Shown piece after piece: positions 7,017-15,377 of a stretch of DNA of 64,000 nucleotides; the first letter of the stretch is position 1; every line of letters starts with the position of its first letter. Made by a program: the position numbers and the translations under genes. Where the stretch lies: the NCBI GenBank assembly GCA_963762085.1, contig CAVXJD010000004.1, forward strand, positions 1 to 64,000. The letters run 5' to 3'. Origin of the DNA: DASQGA01 sp963762085. GTDB taxonomy: Bacteria; Actinomycetota; Thermoleophilia; Gaiellales; Gaiellaceae. Below the pieces are notes generated by a model. The model searched no databases. It was given only the letters and a program-made list of their open reading frames with translations, and was not told where the DNA came from.

Positions 7017-8642
7017 ATGGTCGATCGCCCCGAAGACCCCGCGGCCGAGCGGTCTGCGGCCTCCGACCTGGCAGGAGGGGCGACCCGACGGCGGCTTGCC
7101 AGGTCGACGGCCCTCTTCTCCCTCGCGACCCTTCTCTCGCGCGTTGTCGGGCTCTTCCGCGAGGTGGTCGTCCGCCGCTACTTCGGCGTCCAAGGCGAGA
7201 TCAACACCTTTACCGTCGCGTTTCAGGTCCCGAACCTCGTGCGCGCGCTCGTCGCCGACTCGGCCCTCTCGGCGGCCTTCGTTCCGATCTTCAGCGAGAT
7301 GCTCGAGAAGGGCGACCGGGCCAGGGCGTGGCGGGTCGCCTCGACGATCTTCTGGCTCATGCTGCTCGGTCTGGGCGGCGTCACGGCGCTCTTCATGCTC
7401 CTCGCTCCCTGGGTGATGCGGCCGTTCGGGTACGACGGCGCGGAGCAGGATCTCGTCGTCGGGCTCTCGCGCGTGCTCTTCCCCATCGTCGTCCTGCTCG
7501 GGCTCTCGGGCGTCGTGGTCGGGATTCTGAACAGCTACGAGCAATTCACGGTGCCGGCGCTGACCCCGGTGCTCTGGAACCTGGCGATCATTGCCGCTCT
7601 GGTCGTCGGTGTGCCCAGAACAAGCGACTCGGGCGCGCTCTACGTCTACGCGGGCGGGGTCGTGGCGGGCACGGTGATCCAGCTCCTCGTGCCGGTCCCG
7701 TGGCTCCGAGGCCTCGACGGTCGCCTCAGAGTCGCGATCGATGTCCGGGACCCTGCTGTAAAGCGCGTCTTCGCCCTGATGGTTCCCGTGACGCTCGGCA
7801 TCGGGCTCATCAATTTCAACCTGCTCGTGGACACGTTCTTCGCGGCCCGGTACATCGATCCGCTCCTGGCCCCGAGCGCAATCGACGCCGCTTTCCGGAT
7901 CTACATGCTGCCGCAGGGGATCTTTGCGGTCGCGGTCGCGACGGTGCTCTTCCCCGCGCTCTCCCGGCTCGCCGCCCGCGCCGACACTGACGGCTTCCGG
8001 GAGACCGTCTCGAACGGACTCCGACAGATCGGGTTCCTGCTGATTCCCGCCAGCGCGGTGACCGCCGTCCTGTGTGTCCCGATCGTGCGGCTCCTCTACG
8101 AGCGCGGAGCCTTCGGTGACGAGGAGACGACCATCGTCGCCCATGGACTCGCCGCCTTTGTCCTCGGCCTGACCTTCAACGGGACGATGCTGATGCTGAA
8201 CCGGGCGTTCTTCAGCCTGCAGAACGCCTGGATCCCAACCGGTGTCGCCCTTGGAAACCTGATCCTGAACGCGGCTCTCGATGCTGCGTTATTCCGGGTC
8301 GGAATCTGGGGAATTCCGCTTGCGACTTCAATCGTGAACATCGCCGGAACCGTGGCGCTGCTCGTTCTTCTTCGCCGGCGGCTGGGACGGCTCCAGGGTC
8401 GCCAGACGATTGATGCCTATGTGCGGACCGCGGTCGCATCGGGCCTCGCGGCGGCGGTCGCGTTCGGCACCTGGTACGGCCTCGACCAATGGCTCGGCCG
8501 GTCGCTCGGAGCCCAGATCGGCTCGGTTGGACTGGGCGTCACGCTCGGGGTCGCAGCGTTCCTGGGTGCGGCCCGTATCCTTCGTATCCAGGAGCTCGAT
8601 GCGCTGCTCTCCCTGCTGCGCCGCTCTCGACCCTCTGAATGA
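7017..8642 (+). CDS. murJ: lipid II flippase MurJ (MviN family)
   Basis: Polytopic membrane protein of the MOP superfamily that flips lipid II for peptidoglycan synthesis. It has 541 aa and about 14 hydrophobic segments. Family features are LFSLATLLSRVVGLFREVVV near the N-terminus (with the Arg residues of the central cavity), FQVPNLVRALVADSALSAAF, and VALGNLILNAALD. ATG 7017 is preferred over an in-frame start at 6963 because TACGAT lies 8 bases before it and the added 18 residues are Arg-rich without homology. The stop overlaps the lepA start by 4 bp (ATGA), so the two are coupled. Confidence 0.93.
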   Translation: MVDRPEDPAAERSAASDLAGGATRRRLARSTALFSLATLLSRVVGLFREVVVRRYFGVQGEINTFTVAFQVPNLVRALVADSALSAAFVPIFSEMLEKGDRARAWRVASTIFWLMLLGLGGVTALFMLLAPWVMRPFGYDGAEQDLVVGLSRVLFPIVVLLGLSGVVVGILNSYEQFTVPALTPVLWNLAIIAALVVGVPRTSDSGALYVYAGGVVAGTVIQLLVPVPWLRGLDGRLRVAIDVRDPAVKRVFALMVPVTLGIGLINFNLLVDTFFAARYIDPLLAPSAIDAAFRIYMLPQGIFAVAVATVLFPALSRLAARADTDGFRETVSNGLRQIGFLLIPASAVTAVLCVPIVRLLYERGAFGDEETTIVAHGLAAFVLGLTFNGTMLMLNRAFFSLQNAWIPTGVALGNLILNAALDAALFRVGIWGIPLATSIVNIAGTVALLVLLRRRLGRLQGRQTIDAYVRTAVASGLAAAVAFGTWYGLDQWLGRSLGAQIGSVGLGVTLGVAAFLGAARILRIQELDALLSLLRRSRPSE

Positions 8643-10429
8643 GTCTCGACCGCATCCGCAACTTCTCCATCGTGGCCCACATCGACCACGGCAAGTCGAC
8701 CCTGGCGGACCGCATCCTCGAGGTGACGGACACCCTGACCGCTCGGGAGATGCGCGACCAGGTGCTCGACTCGATGGATCTGGAGCGGGAGCGCGGCATC
8801 ACGATCAAGGCGCAGGCCGTCCGCGTCGAGTGGAAGGGCCATCAGCTGAACCTGATCGACACGCCCGGGCATGTGGACTTCACCTACGAGGTCTCGCGCG
8901 CGCTCCAGGCCTGTGAGGGGGCGCTCCTCGTCGTTGACGCCGCGCAGGGGATCGAGGCGCAAACGCTCGCAAACGCCTACCTGGCGATCGAGAACGATCT
9001 CGACATCGTGCCGGTCGTCAACAAGATCGACCTCCCGCAGGCGGATCCGGACGCCACCGCGGCCGAGGTCGCAGAGCTCGTCGGCGAGGATCCCGAGCGG
9101 GTACTGAGGATCTCTGCGAAGACCGGGGAGGGAGTCGAAGCCGTCCTCGACGCGATCGTGGAGCGGATCCCCGCTCCGGGCGGGGATCCTGAGGCCCCCG
9201 CGCGGGCGCTCGTCTTCGACTCCTCCTATGACCAGTACCGCGGCGTGGTCGCGTTCGTCCGCATGGTGGACGGCTCGTTCCGACCCCGGGAACGCCTCCG
9301 CGCCATGGCACAGGGAACCCGATTCGAGCCGGAGGAGCTCGGCTTCTTCTCACCGGATCGGGTTCCGACAGCCTCGCTCGAGGCGGGGGAGGTCGGCTAC
9401 GTCATGACCGGCTTGAAGGACGTCAGCAGGCTTCGGGTCGGCGACACGCTGACCAGCGAGGAACGCCCGGCCGACGTGGCCCTTCCGGGTTACAAGGAGG
9501 TGAAGCCGACGGTCTTCGCCGGCCTCTTCCCCACCGATTCCGACGACTATCCGGAGCTTCGCGACGCGCTCGAGAGGCTGAAGCTGAGCGATGCCTCGCT
9601 GTTCTATGAGCCCGAGACTTCCCGGGCCCTCGGCTTCGGCTTCCGGTGTGGCTTCCTCGGCCTGCTCCACATGGAGATCGTGCGCGAGCGCCTCGAGCGC
9701 GAGTTCGATCTCGACCTCCTCGTCACCGCACCGAACGTCGCCTATCGCGTGATCACCCACGTCGGGGAGGAGCTCGAGGTCCACAACCCGGCCGAGTTTC
9801 CGCGGGAGTTCGAGCGCGTGGAGGAGCCGTTCATCAGGGCCACGACGATCGTCCCGAAGGAGTACGTCGGCACTGTGATGGAGCTGAACAACGAGCGGCG
9901 GGGCCAGTTCGACCACATGGAGTACCTGAGCGAGAACCGGGTGCTCCTCACGTACGACCTCCCGCTGGCGGAGATCGTCTACGACTACTACGACCAGCTG
10001 AAGAGCCGCACCAAGGGGTATGCCAGCTTCGACTACGACGTCACCGGGTTCCAGGAGGGCGAGCTCGTCCGGGTCGACATCCTGCTCGCCGGCGATCCGG
10101 TCGACGCACTCTCTCTGATCGTCCACCGCGAATTCGCCTATGACCGTGGCCGCGCGCTCGTCGAGCGACTCCGCCAGGAGATCCCGCGGCAGATGTTCGA
10201 CGTGCCCATCCAGGCCGCGATCGGGTCGCGGATCATCGCGCGCGAGACGATCAAAGCGCGCCGCAAGGACGTGCTCGCGAAGTGCTACGGCGGCGACATC
10301 AGCCGCAAGCGAAAGCTCCTCGAGCGGCAGAAGAAAGGGAAGAAGCGGATGAAGCAGGTCGGAACGGTGGAGATTCCGCAGGAGGCGTTTCTCGCCGTGC
10401 TCAACTTGAACGGGGAGCGTCGCTCATGA
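8639..10429 (+). CDS. lepA: elongation factor 4 (LepA), ribosome back-translocating GTPase
   Basis: Translational GTPase that acts on stalled or assembling ribosomes. The 596-aa protein has G1 AHIDHGKSTL, G3 DTPGHVDF, G4 NKID and G5 SAKTGEG, the EF-G-like domains II, III and V, and the LepA-specific C-terminal domain (SYDYDVTGFQEG then RHELLERQKKGKKRMKQ-like basic tail). Length and domain order match the family. It overlaps murJ before it and hemW after it, each by 4 bp. Confidence 0.97.
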   Translation: MSLDRIRNFSIVAHIDHGKSTLADRILEVTDTLTAREMRDQVLDSMDLERERGITIKAQAVRVEWKGHQLNLIDTPGHVDFTYEVSRALQACEGALLVVDAAQGIEAQTLANAYLAIENDLDIVPVVNKIDLPQADPDATAAEVAELVGEDPERVLRISAKTGEGVEAVLDAIVERIPAPGGDPEAPARALVFDSSYDQYRGVVAFVRMVDGSFRPRERLRAMAQGTRFEPEELGFFSPDRVPTASLEAGEVGYVMTGLKDVSRLRVGDTLTSEERPADVALPGYKEVKPTVFAGLFPTDSDDYPELRDALERLKLSDASLFYEPETSRALGFGFRCGFLGLLHMEIVRERLEREFDLDLLVTAPNVAYRVITHVGEELEVHNPAEFPREFERVEEPFIRATTIVPKEYVGTVMELNNERRGQFDHMEYLSENRVLLTYDLPLAEIVYDYYDQLKSRTKGYASFDYDVTGFQEGELVRVDILLAGDPVDALSLIVHREFAYDRGRALVERLRQEIPRQMFDVPIQAAIGSRIIARETIKARRKDVLAKCYGGDISRKRKLLERQKKGKKRMKQVGTVEIPQEAFLAVLNLNGERRS

Positions 10430-11554
10430 CGACCCGTGCCGACGGTGTCCGCCACCTCTACGTCCACCTGCCGTTCTGCGCTCATCGCTGCGGCTACTGC
10501 GACTTCGTCACGCTGGTCGGGGAGGGGTGACCAGCATGCGCGCTACGTCGATGCTCTCCTCGGTGAGCTGGCGCTGGAGGGCGGCGTCCTCTCGGAGCGG
10601 CTCGAGACCATCTTCCTCGGAGGAGGCACACCGACGTTCACCGAGCCGGAAGCCCTTCGGCGGCTGCTGGGAGCGCTGCCCAGTGCGGGCGAGGTGACGA
10701 TCGAGGCGAACCCCGAGACGATCACCTCGGAGCTCGCGAAGCTGCTCGCGGAAAGCAGGATCACCCGAGTCTCACTCGGCGTGCAGAGCTTCCAGCCGAG
10801 ACTCCTGGAGGTGCTGGAGCGCCGGGCTCAGCCCGACGATGTCCGCCGGGCGATCTATCATCTTCGTGATGCCCAGATTGACAACATCTCACTCGATCTC
10901 ATCTACGGGATCCCCGGCCAGGAGCCCTCCGACCTCGAGTGCGACCTGGACGAGGCGCTCGCACTCGAGCCCAACCACCTCTCCTGTTACGAGCTGGAGG
11001 CGAAGCCTGGAACCCGGTTCACGCACAGATACGGAGACGAGCTCGTCCGCCAGGGCGAAGCGATGGAGGGCTACTTCGAGCGGGTCGTAGATCGCCTGGT
11101 CACGGCCGGATATCGCTGGTACGAGACGGCCAATTTCTGCCGACCTGGACGGCAGTCCAGGCACAACCTGGGTTACTGGCTTGGGCGGGACTACCTGGGG
11201 CTCGGCATCGGCGCGGTCTCGACGGTTGCAGGTCTCCGGTGGCGAAACGCCCCGAGCCTCGCCGGCTACCTCCGTGCGCTCGAGGAAGCACGAGCGCCGG
11301 CGAGAGAGCTGGAGCCGATCGACGGCCAGACGCATTGTCGCGAGCGGCTCATGCTCGGGCTCCGCCTCGACGAGCCCGTGCCCTTCGCGGACGTGGCCGG
11401 GGCCGTCAACGAAGAAGCACTCGCGCGGCTCGAGCGGCTTGGTCTCGCCGAGCGGCGCCCAGGCGGTCTCGTCCTGACCCGTCGCGGACGCTTCCTCGGA
11501 GGCGCCGTCACGGTCGAGCTGATGGAAGAATCCCTGGAAATGGCTACTCTTTAG
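10426..11554 (+). CDS. hemW: HemW-type radical SAM heme chaperone, frameshifted in this sequence
   Basis: HemW (formerly called HemN-like) is a radical SAM protein that binds heme and a 4Fe-4S cluster. The N-terminus starts at ATG 10426 in the lepA stop and reads MTTRADGVRHLYVHLPFC, then AHRCGYCDFVTLVGEG with the cluster motif CxxxCxxC. That frame stops at TGA 10528. The rest (DQHARYVDALLGELAL, then FLGGGTPTFTEP, and LDLIYGIPGQ) continues in the +1 frame to the TAG at 11554. Removing one base from the run GGGG at 10524-10527 restores a normal protein of about 376 aa. An ATG at 10436 in the second frame gives an N-terminus lacking the Cys motif and is not credible. Causes to weigh are a sequencing or assembly indel in the homopolymer, a real pseudogene, or programmed +1 shifting at GGG TGA. 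Confidence 0.85.
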
Positions 11555-11558
11555 AGTA
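11545..11558. promoter_or_regulatory. short dyad TACTCTTTAGAGTA before hrcA
   Basis: A 14-base near-perfect palindrome spans the hemW stop codon and ends 2 bp before the hrcA ATG. It differs from the CIRCE element (TTAGCACTC-N9-GAGTGCTAA). It contains TACTCT and TAGAGT, both of which fit TANNNT -10 hexamers, so it may be a promoter/operator for hrcA; function is unproven. Confidence 0.35.
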
Positions 11559-11560
11559 CG

Positions 11561-12604
11561 ATGCCGCTCCAGCCGAGCCCCACTCTGACGACACGCCAGG
11601 AGGAGATCCTCGCGCGCGTCATCGAGGAATACGTGTCCACCGGAGCCCCGGTCGGCTCCAGGAAGCTGGTCGAGAGCGCGCACATCGAGGCGTCTGCCTC
11701 CACGGTTCGGAACGAGCTCGCCGTGCTCGAGGAGCGAGGGCTGCTCATGCATCCGCACACCTCGGCGGGACGTGTCCCGACCGAGATCGGCTACCGCTTC
11801 TATGTCGATCAGCTCCTCGAGCGCCTCGAGCCGAGGCCTGCGGAGCTCCAACTGGATCTCTCCAACGCCCGCAGCCAGGTCGACTCGGCCCTCCTGGCGA
11901 CGACGGAGGCACTGTCACAGCTGACGCACCTGCTCGCGCTCGTCTCTGCCCCTCCCCTGGAGGCGACCCAGGTCCACCACGTCGAGGTGCTCGTGCTCCA
12001 GCCCCAGCTCGTCATGGTGGTGGTGATCACGTCGACGGGAGGTGTCAGCAAGCGGCTCTTCGCCTTCGCGGGCCCGGTCGACCCGGGGCTCGCCGAGTGG
12101 GCGAGCGAGTACCTGAACGAGCGACTCGCCGGTCTCTACCTGGGCCCGAGGCTCCTCCGCAGCCGCTTCGACGAGGCCGAAGTGGGCTCGCGCGAGCTCT
12201 CCTTCCTGGAGGAGCTCCGGCCCGCGTTCACCGACCTCGTCGAAACCGGGGAGCAGACCCTCTACGTGGGGGGCGCGGCCGGGCTCCTGGACGAGTTTCG
12301 CGCGGACGACCTGGATGCCTACAGGCGGCTGCTCGAGGTTCTGGAGCAGCGAGCAGCTCTCCTCGAGCTCATGCGTGCGACCCTCATGTCGAAGCGCCCG
12401 TTCGTGCGCATGGGCGCGGAGCTTGCCGATCCGGCGCTCCAGAGCATCTCGCTCGTGAGCGCGCCGTACGGGCTCCGGCACCGCAATCTCGGGACTGTCA
12501 GCCTGCTCGGACCAACCCGGATGAACTACGTCATAGCGATCGACGCGGTCCGGTCTGCCGCGCATGAGCTCTCCCGCTTCGTTGAGGAGATGTACGAGGA
12601 GTAG
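11561..12604 (+). CDS. hrcA: heat-inducible transcription repressor HrcA
   Basis: Represses chaperone genes, classically by binding CIRCE operators, with GroE as co-factor. The 347-aa protein has the N-terminal winged helix (TTRQEEILARVIEEYVSTG, then ASASTVRNELAVLEERGLL and HTSAGRVPTEIGYRFYVD) and the GAF-like HrcA domain with a C-terminal SLLGPTRMNYVIAID. It starts 6 bp after hemW and precedes dnaJ by 48 bp, the usual hrcA-dnaJ arrangement. I do not see a CIRCE element near hrcA, dnaJ or lon, so its targets here are probably elsewhere (groESL is not in the window). Confidence 0.95.
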   Translation: MPLQPSPTLTTRQEEILARVIEEYVSTGAPVGSRKLVESAHIEASASTVRNELAVLEERGLLMHPHTSAGRVPTEIGYRFYVDQLLERLEPRPAELQLDLSNARSQVDSALLATTEALSQLTHLLALVSAPPLEATQVHHVEVLVLQPQLVMVVVITSTGGVSKRLFAFAGPVDPGLAEWASEYLNERLAGLYLGPRLLRSRFDEAEVGSRELSFLEELRPAFTDLVETGEQTLYVGGAAGLLDEFRADDLDAYRRLLEVLEQRAALLELMRATLMSKRPFVRMGAELADPALQSISLVSAPYGLRHRNLGTVSLLGPTRMNYVIAIDAVRSAAHELSRFVEEMYEE

Positions 12605-12640
12605 AGGACGCGGGTTCACAGCGACCGGGAAGGCCGTCAG

Positions 12641-12646
12641 TAACCT
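12641..12646 (+). promoter_or_regulatory. dnaJ: -10 element TAACCT, six bases before dnaJ GTG
   Basis: TAACCT-N6-GTG(12653) matches the recurrent leaderless spacing of this window. It would let dnaJ be transcribed independently of hrcA. Confidence 0.5.
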
Positions 12647-12652
12647 ACGAGC

Positions 12653-13765
12653 GTGGCGACCGCAAGGCGTGATTACTACGAGGTTCTGGGCGTTTCGCGC
12701 GGTGCGGGCGAACGGGAGATCAAGAAGGCGTTTCGGAGCCTCGCGCGGGAGCTCCACCCTGACGTCTCCGAGCACCCGGAAGCCGAAGTGCGGTTTCGTG
12801 AGGCTGCCGAGGCGTACGAAGTCCTCTCCAAGTCCGAGACCCGCGAGCTCTACGACCGGTACGGGCACGACGGTCTCAAGACCGGCGGCTACGTCCCGAC
12901 CGATTTCTCGAGTCTCTCGGATCTCTTCTCCGCCTTCTTCGGCGAAGACATCTTCGGCCGCACGGGTGGAGCCAGGGCAAGCCGCGGCGCCGACGTCCTC
13001 GCGGAGGTCGAGATCGAGCTCATGGAGGCGGCACAGGGAACGGTGCTGACGATCCCGTTCGCCGCCGCCGTGGCCTGCTCGACCTGCAAGGGATCCGGAG
13101 CGGCCCCGGGAACCCCGCTCGAAAGCTGCCGGCAGTGCGGCGGTGCGGGGCGTCTCCAGGCGGTCTCGAACTCGGTCTTCGGCCAGTTCGTCCGAACGCA
13201 GACCTGCCCGGCCTGCGCGGGCCGCGGACGCGTTACGCGCACGCCCTGTCGCGAGTGCCGTGGCGAGGGCCGGGTGACGGAGGAGCGCACGCTCGAGGTC
13301 GAGATCCCCCCGGGAATCCACGATGGTCAGCGCATCCGGCTTTCGGGCAAGGGCCACGTCGGGGGCCCCGGCACACAGGCGGGCGACGTCTACGTCCTCG
13401 TCCGCGTCCGCCCCGACGAGCGCCTCGTTCGCGACGGCAACGACATCATCTCCAGTGTCACCCTGACGATGAGCGAAGCCGCGCTCGGCACCACCGTCAC
13501 CGTTCCGGGCCTCGACGGAGAGCTCAAGATCGAGTTCGAGCCTGGGACGCAGCCCGGGACAGTAAGGGTCCTCCGAAGTAAGGGGATGCCTGTTGTCCAG
13601 GGCTCCGGGCGAGGCGACCATCGGGTGCTCGTCAACGTTGCCGTGCCACGCCACCTCTCGGACGAGCAGCGACGGCTGCTCGAGGAGTTCGAGCAGCACA
13701 CGACCGATCACACCTACAAGGAAGACGGAGGGTTCTTCGACAAGATCCGGGCGGCGTTCCGCTGA
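12653..13765 (+). CDS. dnaJ: chaperone protein DnaJ (type I)
   Basis: Hsp40 co-chaperone that stimulates the DnaK ATPase and holds unfolded proteins. The 370-aa protein has a J domain with HPD at residues 35-37, a short Phe/Gly region (LFSAFFGEDIFGRTGG), and a zinc-finger domain of four CxxCxGxG repeats (CSTCKGSG, CRQCGGAG, CPACAGRG, CRECRGEG). C-terminal substrate domains follow, with GDVYVLVRVRPDERLVRDG. The Gly/Phe linker is shorter than in E. coli. GTG 12653 is six bases after a TAACCT -10 box. dnaK and grpE are not in the window. prmA follows closely. Confidence 0.96.
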   Translation: MATARRDYYEVLGVSRGAGEREIKKAFRSLARELHPDVSEHPEAEVRFREAAEAYEVLSKSETRELYDRYGHDGLKTGGYVPTDFSSLSDLFSAFFGEDIFGRTGGARASRGADVLAEVEIELMEAAQGTVLTIPFAAAVACSTCKGSGAAPGTPLESCRQCGGAGRLQAVSNSVFGQFVRTQTCPACAGRGRVTRTPCRECRGEGRVTEERTLEVEIPPGIHDGQRIRLSGKGHVGGPGTQAGDVYVLVRVRPDERLVRDGNDIISSVTLTMSEAALGTTVTVPGLDGELKIEFEPGTQPGTVRVLRSKGMPVVQGSGRGDHRVLVNVAVPRHLSDEQRRLLEEFEQHTTDHTYKEDGGFFDKIRAAFR

Positions 13766-13800
13766 CCGCCAGCCCGCCGCTCCGACGCGTCTCCATTCGG

Positions 13801-14532
13801 ATGGCGAACGAGCGCGCCGAGGAGGGCCGAGCGGTCATGCTCGACCTCTTCCCGCAGGGCTTCGAGGAGGTCGAGATGGATGGCGGGCTCGAGCTCGCCG
13901 CCTATACCACCGCGGGTGGAGAGGAGCGTCTCTGGCAGGTCTTCGGGCCAGGTCGGGTGACCGAGGTCGAGCCTGACTGGGCCGAGCGATGGAAGCAGTT
14001 TCACCGGCCGATCCGCATCGGTGCTCTCTGGATCGGTCCGCCCTGGGAGGAGTCGGATACGAAGGCGATTCCGGTTGTGATCGACCCCGGGCGTGCGTTC
14101 GGTACCGGCTCGCACCCCACCACCCAGATCTGCCTGGAGCATCTCCTCGAGCTGCAGCCGGGGAGCTTGCTGGATCTCGGGTGCGGCTCCGGCGTTCTCT
14201 CCATCGCCGCAGCGCGCCTCGGTTTCGCGCCCGTGACGGCGCTCGACTTCGACGAGGCCGCGGTCGAGGCGACGCACGTTAACGCTGCGGCCAACGGCGT
14301 CGAGGTCGCGGTCGTGCAGGCAGACGTCCTCACCGACGAGCTTCCCGAAGCAGGGCTTGCGGTTGCGAACATCGCGCTCGACCTCTGCGAGCGGGTGGGG
14401 TCCCGGCTGACTTCCCGCCACCTCGTGACGTCCGGATACCTAGAGTCCGAGCGCCCCGAGCTTCCCGGATGGAAACACGCCGGAAGGAGGGTTCGCGGCG
14501 GCTGGGCCGCAGACCGTTTCGAGCGCGACTAG
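13801..14532 (+). CDS. prmA: ribosomal protein L11 methyltransferase (PrmA)
   Basis: SAM-dependent methyltransferase that trimethylates ribosomal protein L11. In the 243 aa, the SAM-binding motif LLDLGCGSGVLSIAAARLG, the upstream GRAFGTGSHPTTQICLE and the substrate-binding VANIALD are typical. The start is uncertain. The first ATG (13801) lies inside a segment that already resembles the PrmA N-terminal ferredoxin-like domain: the in-frame codons 13762-13800 read LTASPPLRRVSIR. These have no ATG, GTG or TTG, only CTG 13762 overlapping the dnaJ stop. The true start may therefore be non-canonical and upstream. The order dnaJ-prmA is common. Confidence 0.88.
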   Translation: MANERAEEGRAVMLDLFPQGFEEVEMDGGLELAAYTTAGGEERLWQVFGPGRVTEVEPDWAERWKQFHRPIRIGALWIGPPWEESDTKAIPVVIDPGRAFGTGSHPTTQICLEHLLELQPGSLLDLGCGSGVLSIAAARLGFAPVTALDFDEAAVEATHVNAAANGVEVAVVQADVLTDELPEAGLAVANIALDLCERVGSRLTSRHLVTSGYLESERPELPGWKHAGRRVRGGWAADRFERD

Positions 14533-14545
14533 TACTACTTACTAG
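14529..14545. terminator. small inverted repeat at the prmA/14542 convergent junction
   Basis: CTAGTA-CTACT-TACTAG forms a 6-bp stem that contains both TAG stop codons of the convergent genes. It is A/T-rich against a GC-rich background. It may be a weak two-way transcription stop; there is no U-tract. Confidence 0.3.
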
Positions 14546-14838
14546 GTGGGAGAGGCCTGCTTCTCGAAGAGCTTGCCGGCCTTGATCGTCTCGGCCATGT
14601 CCTTGGACTCCTCCCGGTACACCGAGCCGTCCTCGAACTGGATGATCGGGTACTTGGGCTGGCCGCTCAGGCGCTCGATCTCTCCACGCTGGCCGCGACC
14701 CGGCCACGGCCCCGGCACGACCTCATACTCGATGCCTTGTTCGTCGAGACTCTTCTGCACCCGCCAGCACGGGTGACCTGAGGCTTTCACCCAGAGGTTC
14801 TTGCACCGATAGAGCTTCACCGCCACAGTGGCCTCCAT
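14542..14838 (-). CDS. glutaredoxin/GST N-terminal-like thioredoxin-fold protein
   Basis: A 98-aa single-domain protein starting MEATVAVKLYRCKNLWVKAS. KLYRC opens a thioredoxin fold, PKYPIIQFEDGSVYREE holds the cis-Pro (YP) and the SVYRES-like glutathione-site pattern of GST N-terminal domains. The usual CxxC is replaced by a lone Cys (C12) and a second Cys in HPCWRV, so simple disulfide reduction is uncertain. The family is often annotated glutathione S-transferase N-terminal domain protein; actinobacteria use mycothiol, so the partner thiol is unknown. The ATG has a purine-rich GGCGAGA just upstream. Confidence 0.8.
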   Translation of the reverse strand: MEATVAVKLYRCKNLWVKASGHPCWRVQKSLDEQGIEYEVVPGPWPGRGQRGEIERLSGQPKYPIIQFEDGSVYREESKDMAETIKAGKLFEKQASPT

Positions 14839-14924
14839 TCTCGCCTTGCTGTGAAGTTCCCGCGCATTTCGATTGAAGTATGCGCCGTTTAGCCAGCCCT
14901 CCGTAGACTTCGGTCGGAGGCCCG

Positions 14925-15365
14925 ATGCGCCGACAGGGATGGCTAGTGTTCGCGGCTTGGGTGCTCGCAGGAGCGCTCGTCGTCCTCTCCTTGCTGGGGG
15001 CTGCCTCGATCGGCCTCTTTATTGCCCCGCTCGCGGCGATCGCGATCTGGCTCGCCGTTCGGCTCGGAGGCGCAGGGCCCGAAATGCTCGGGATGATCTC
15101 CGGCGCAGGCACCGTCTGTCTGCTCATCGCATTTCTGAACCGCGGTATGACGCCGTGCGCGGAGCAGGGCCGCCTCCTCAGCTCGGGACAAACCGAAGTC
15201 AGTTGCGGAGGGCTTGCGCCAACACCGTGGCTGGTTGCCGGGCTGGTGCTCATCGCGGCAGGGGTCGTCGCGTACGTGCTTGCACGTCGACGCACCGACG
15301 CAGGCGGGCCCGGCCCCCTGCTTCCGGAGAGCCCGGGTACGTCAACGGCACCAGACGGCGGCTAG
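14925..15365 (+). CDS. hypothetical membrane protein, four predicted helices
   Basis: I do not recognise this 146-aa protein. Hydrophobic segments fall at about residues 5-25, 30-47, 55-72 and 102-120. A loop between the third and fourth has two Cys (MTPCAEQG and VSCGGL) that could pair outside the membrane, and a Pro/Gly-rich tail follows. A GGAGG ribosome binding site lies 4-8 bases before the ATG and a TAGACT -10 box at 14904-14909, so expression is likely. It precedes mtaB by 12 bp, but mtaB has its own -10 element. Confidence 0.75.
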   Translation: MRRQGWLVFAAWVLAGALVVLSLLGAASIGLFIAPLAAIAIWLAVRLGGAGPEMLGMISGAGTVCLLIAFLNRGMTPCAEQGRLLSSGQTEVSCGGLAPTPWLVAGLVLIAAGVVAYVLARRRTDAGGPGPLLPESPGTSTAPDGG

Positions 15366-15377
15366 GATCGCCCAGCG

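Noticed and set aside
10436..11554. Taking hemW to start at ATG 10436 as an intact gene
   Set aside because: The first 30 residues of that frame are Ser/Thr/Ala-rich and lack the iron-sulfur Cys; the true N-terminus is in the other frame from 10426.
11521..12653. CIRCE or HAIR heat-shock operators near hrcA, dnaJ or lon
   Set aside because: No TTAGCACTC-N9-GAGTGCTAA or CTTGAGT-N7-ACTCAAG match is visible; only shorter, different dyads occur.
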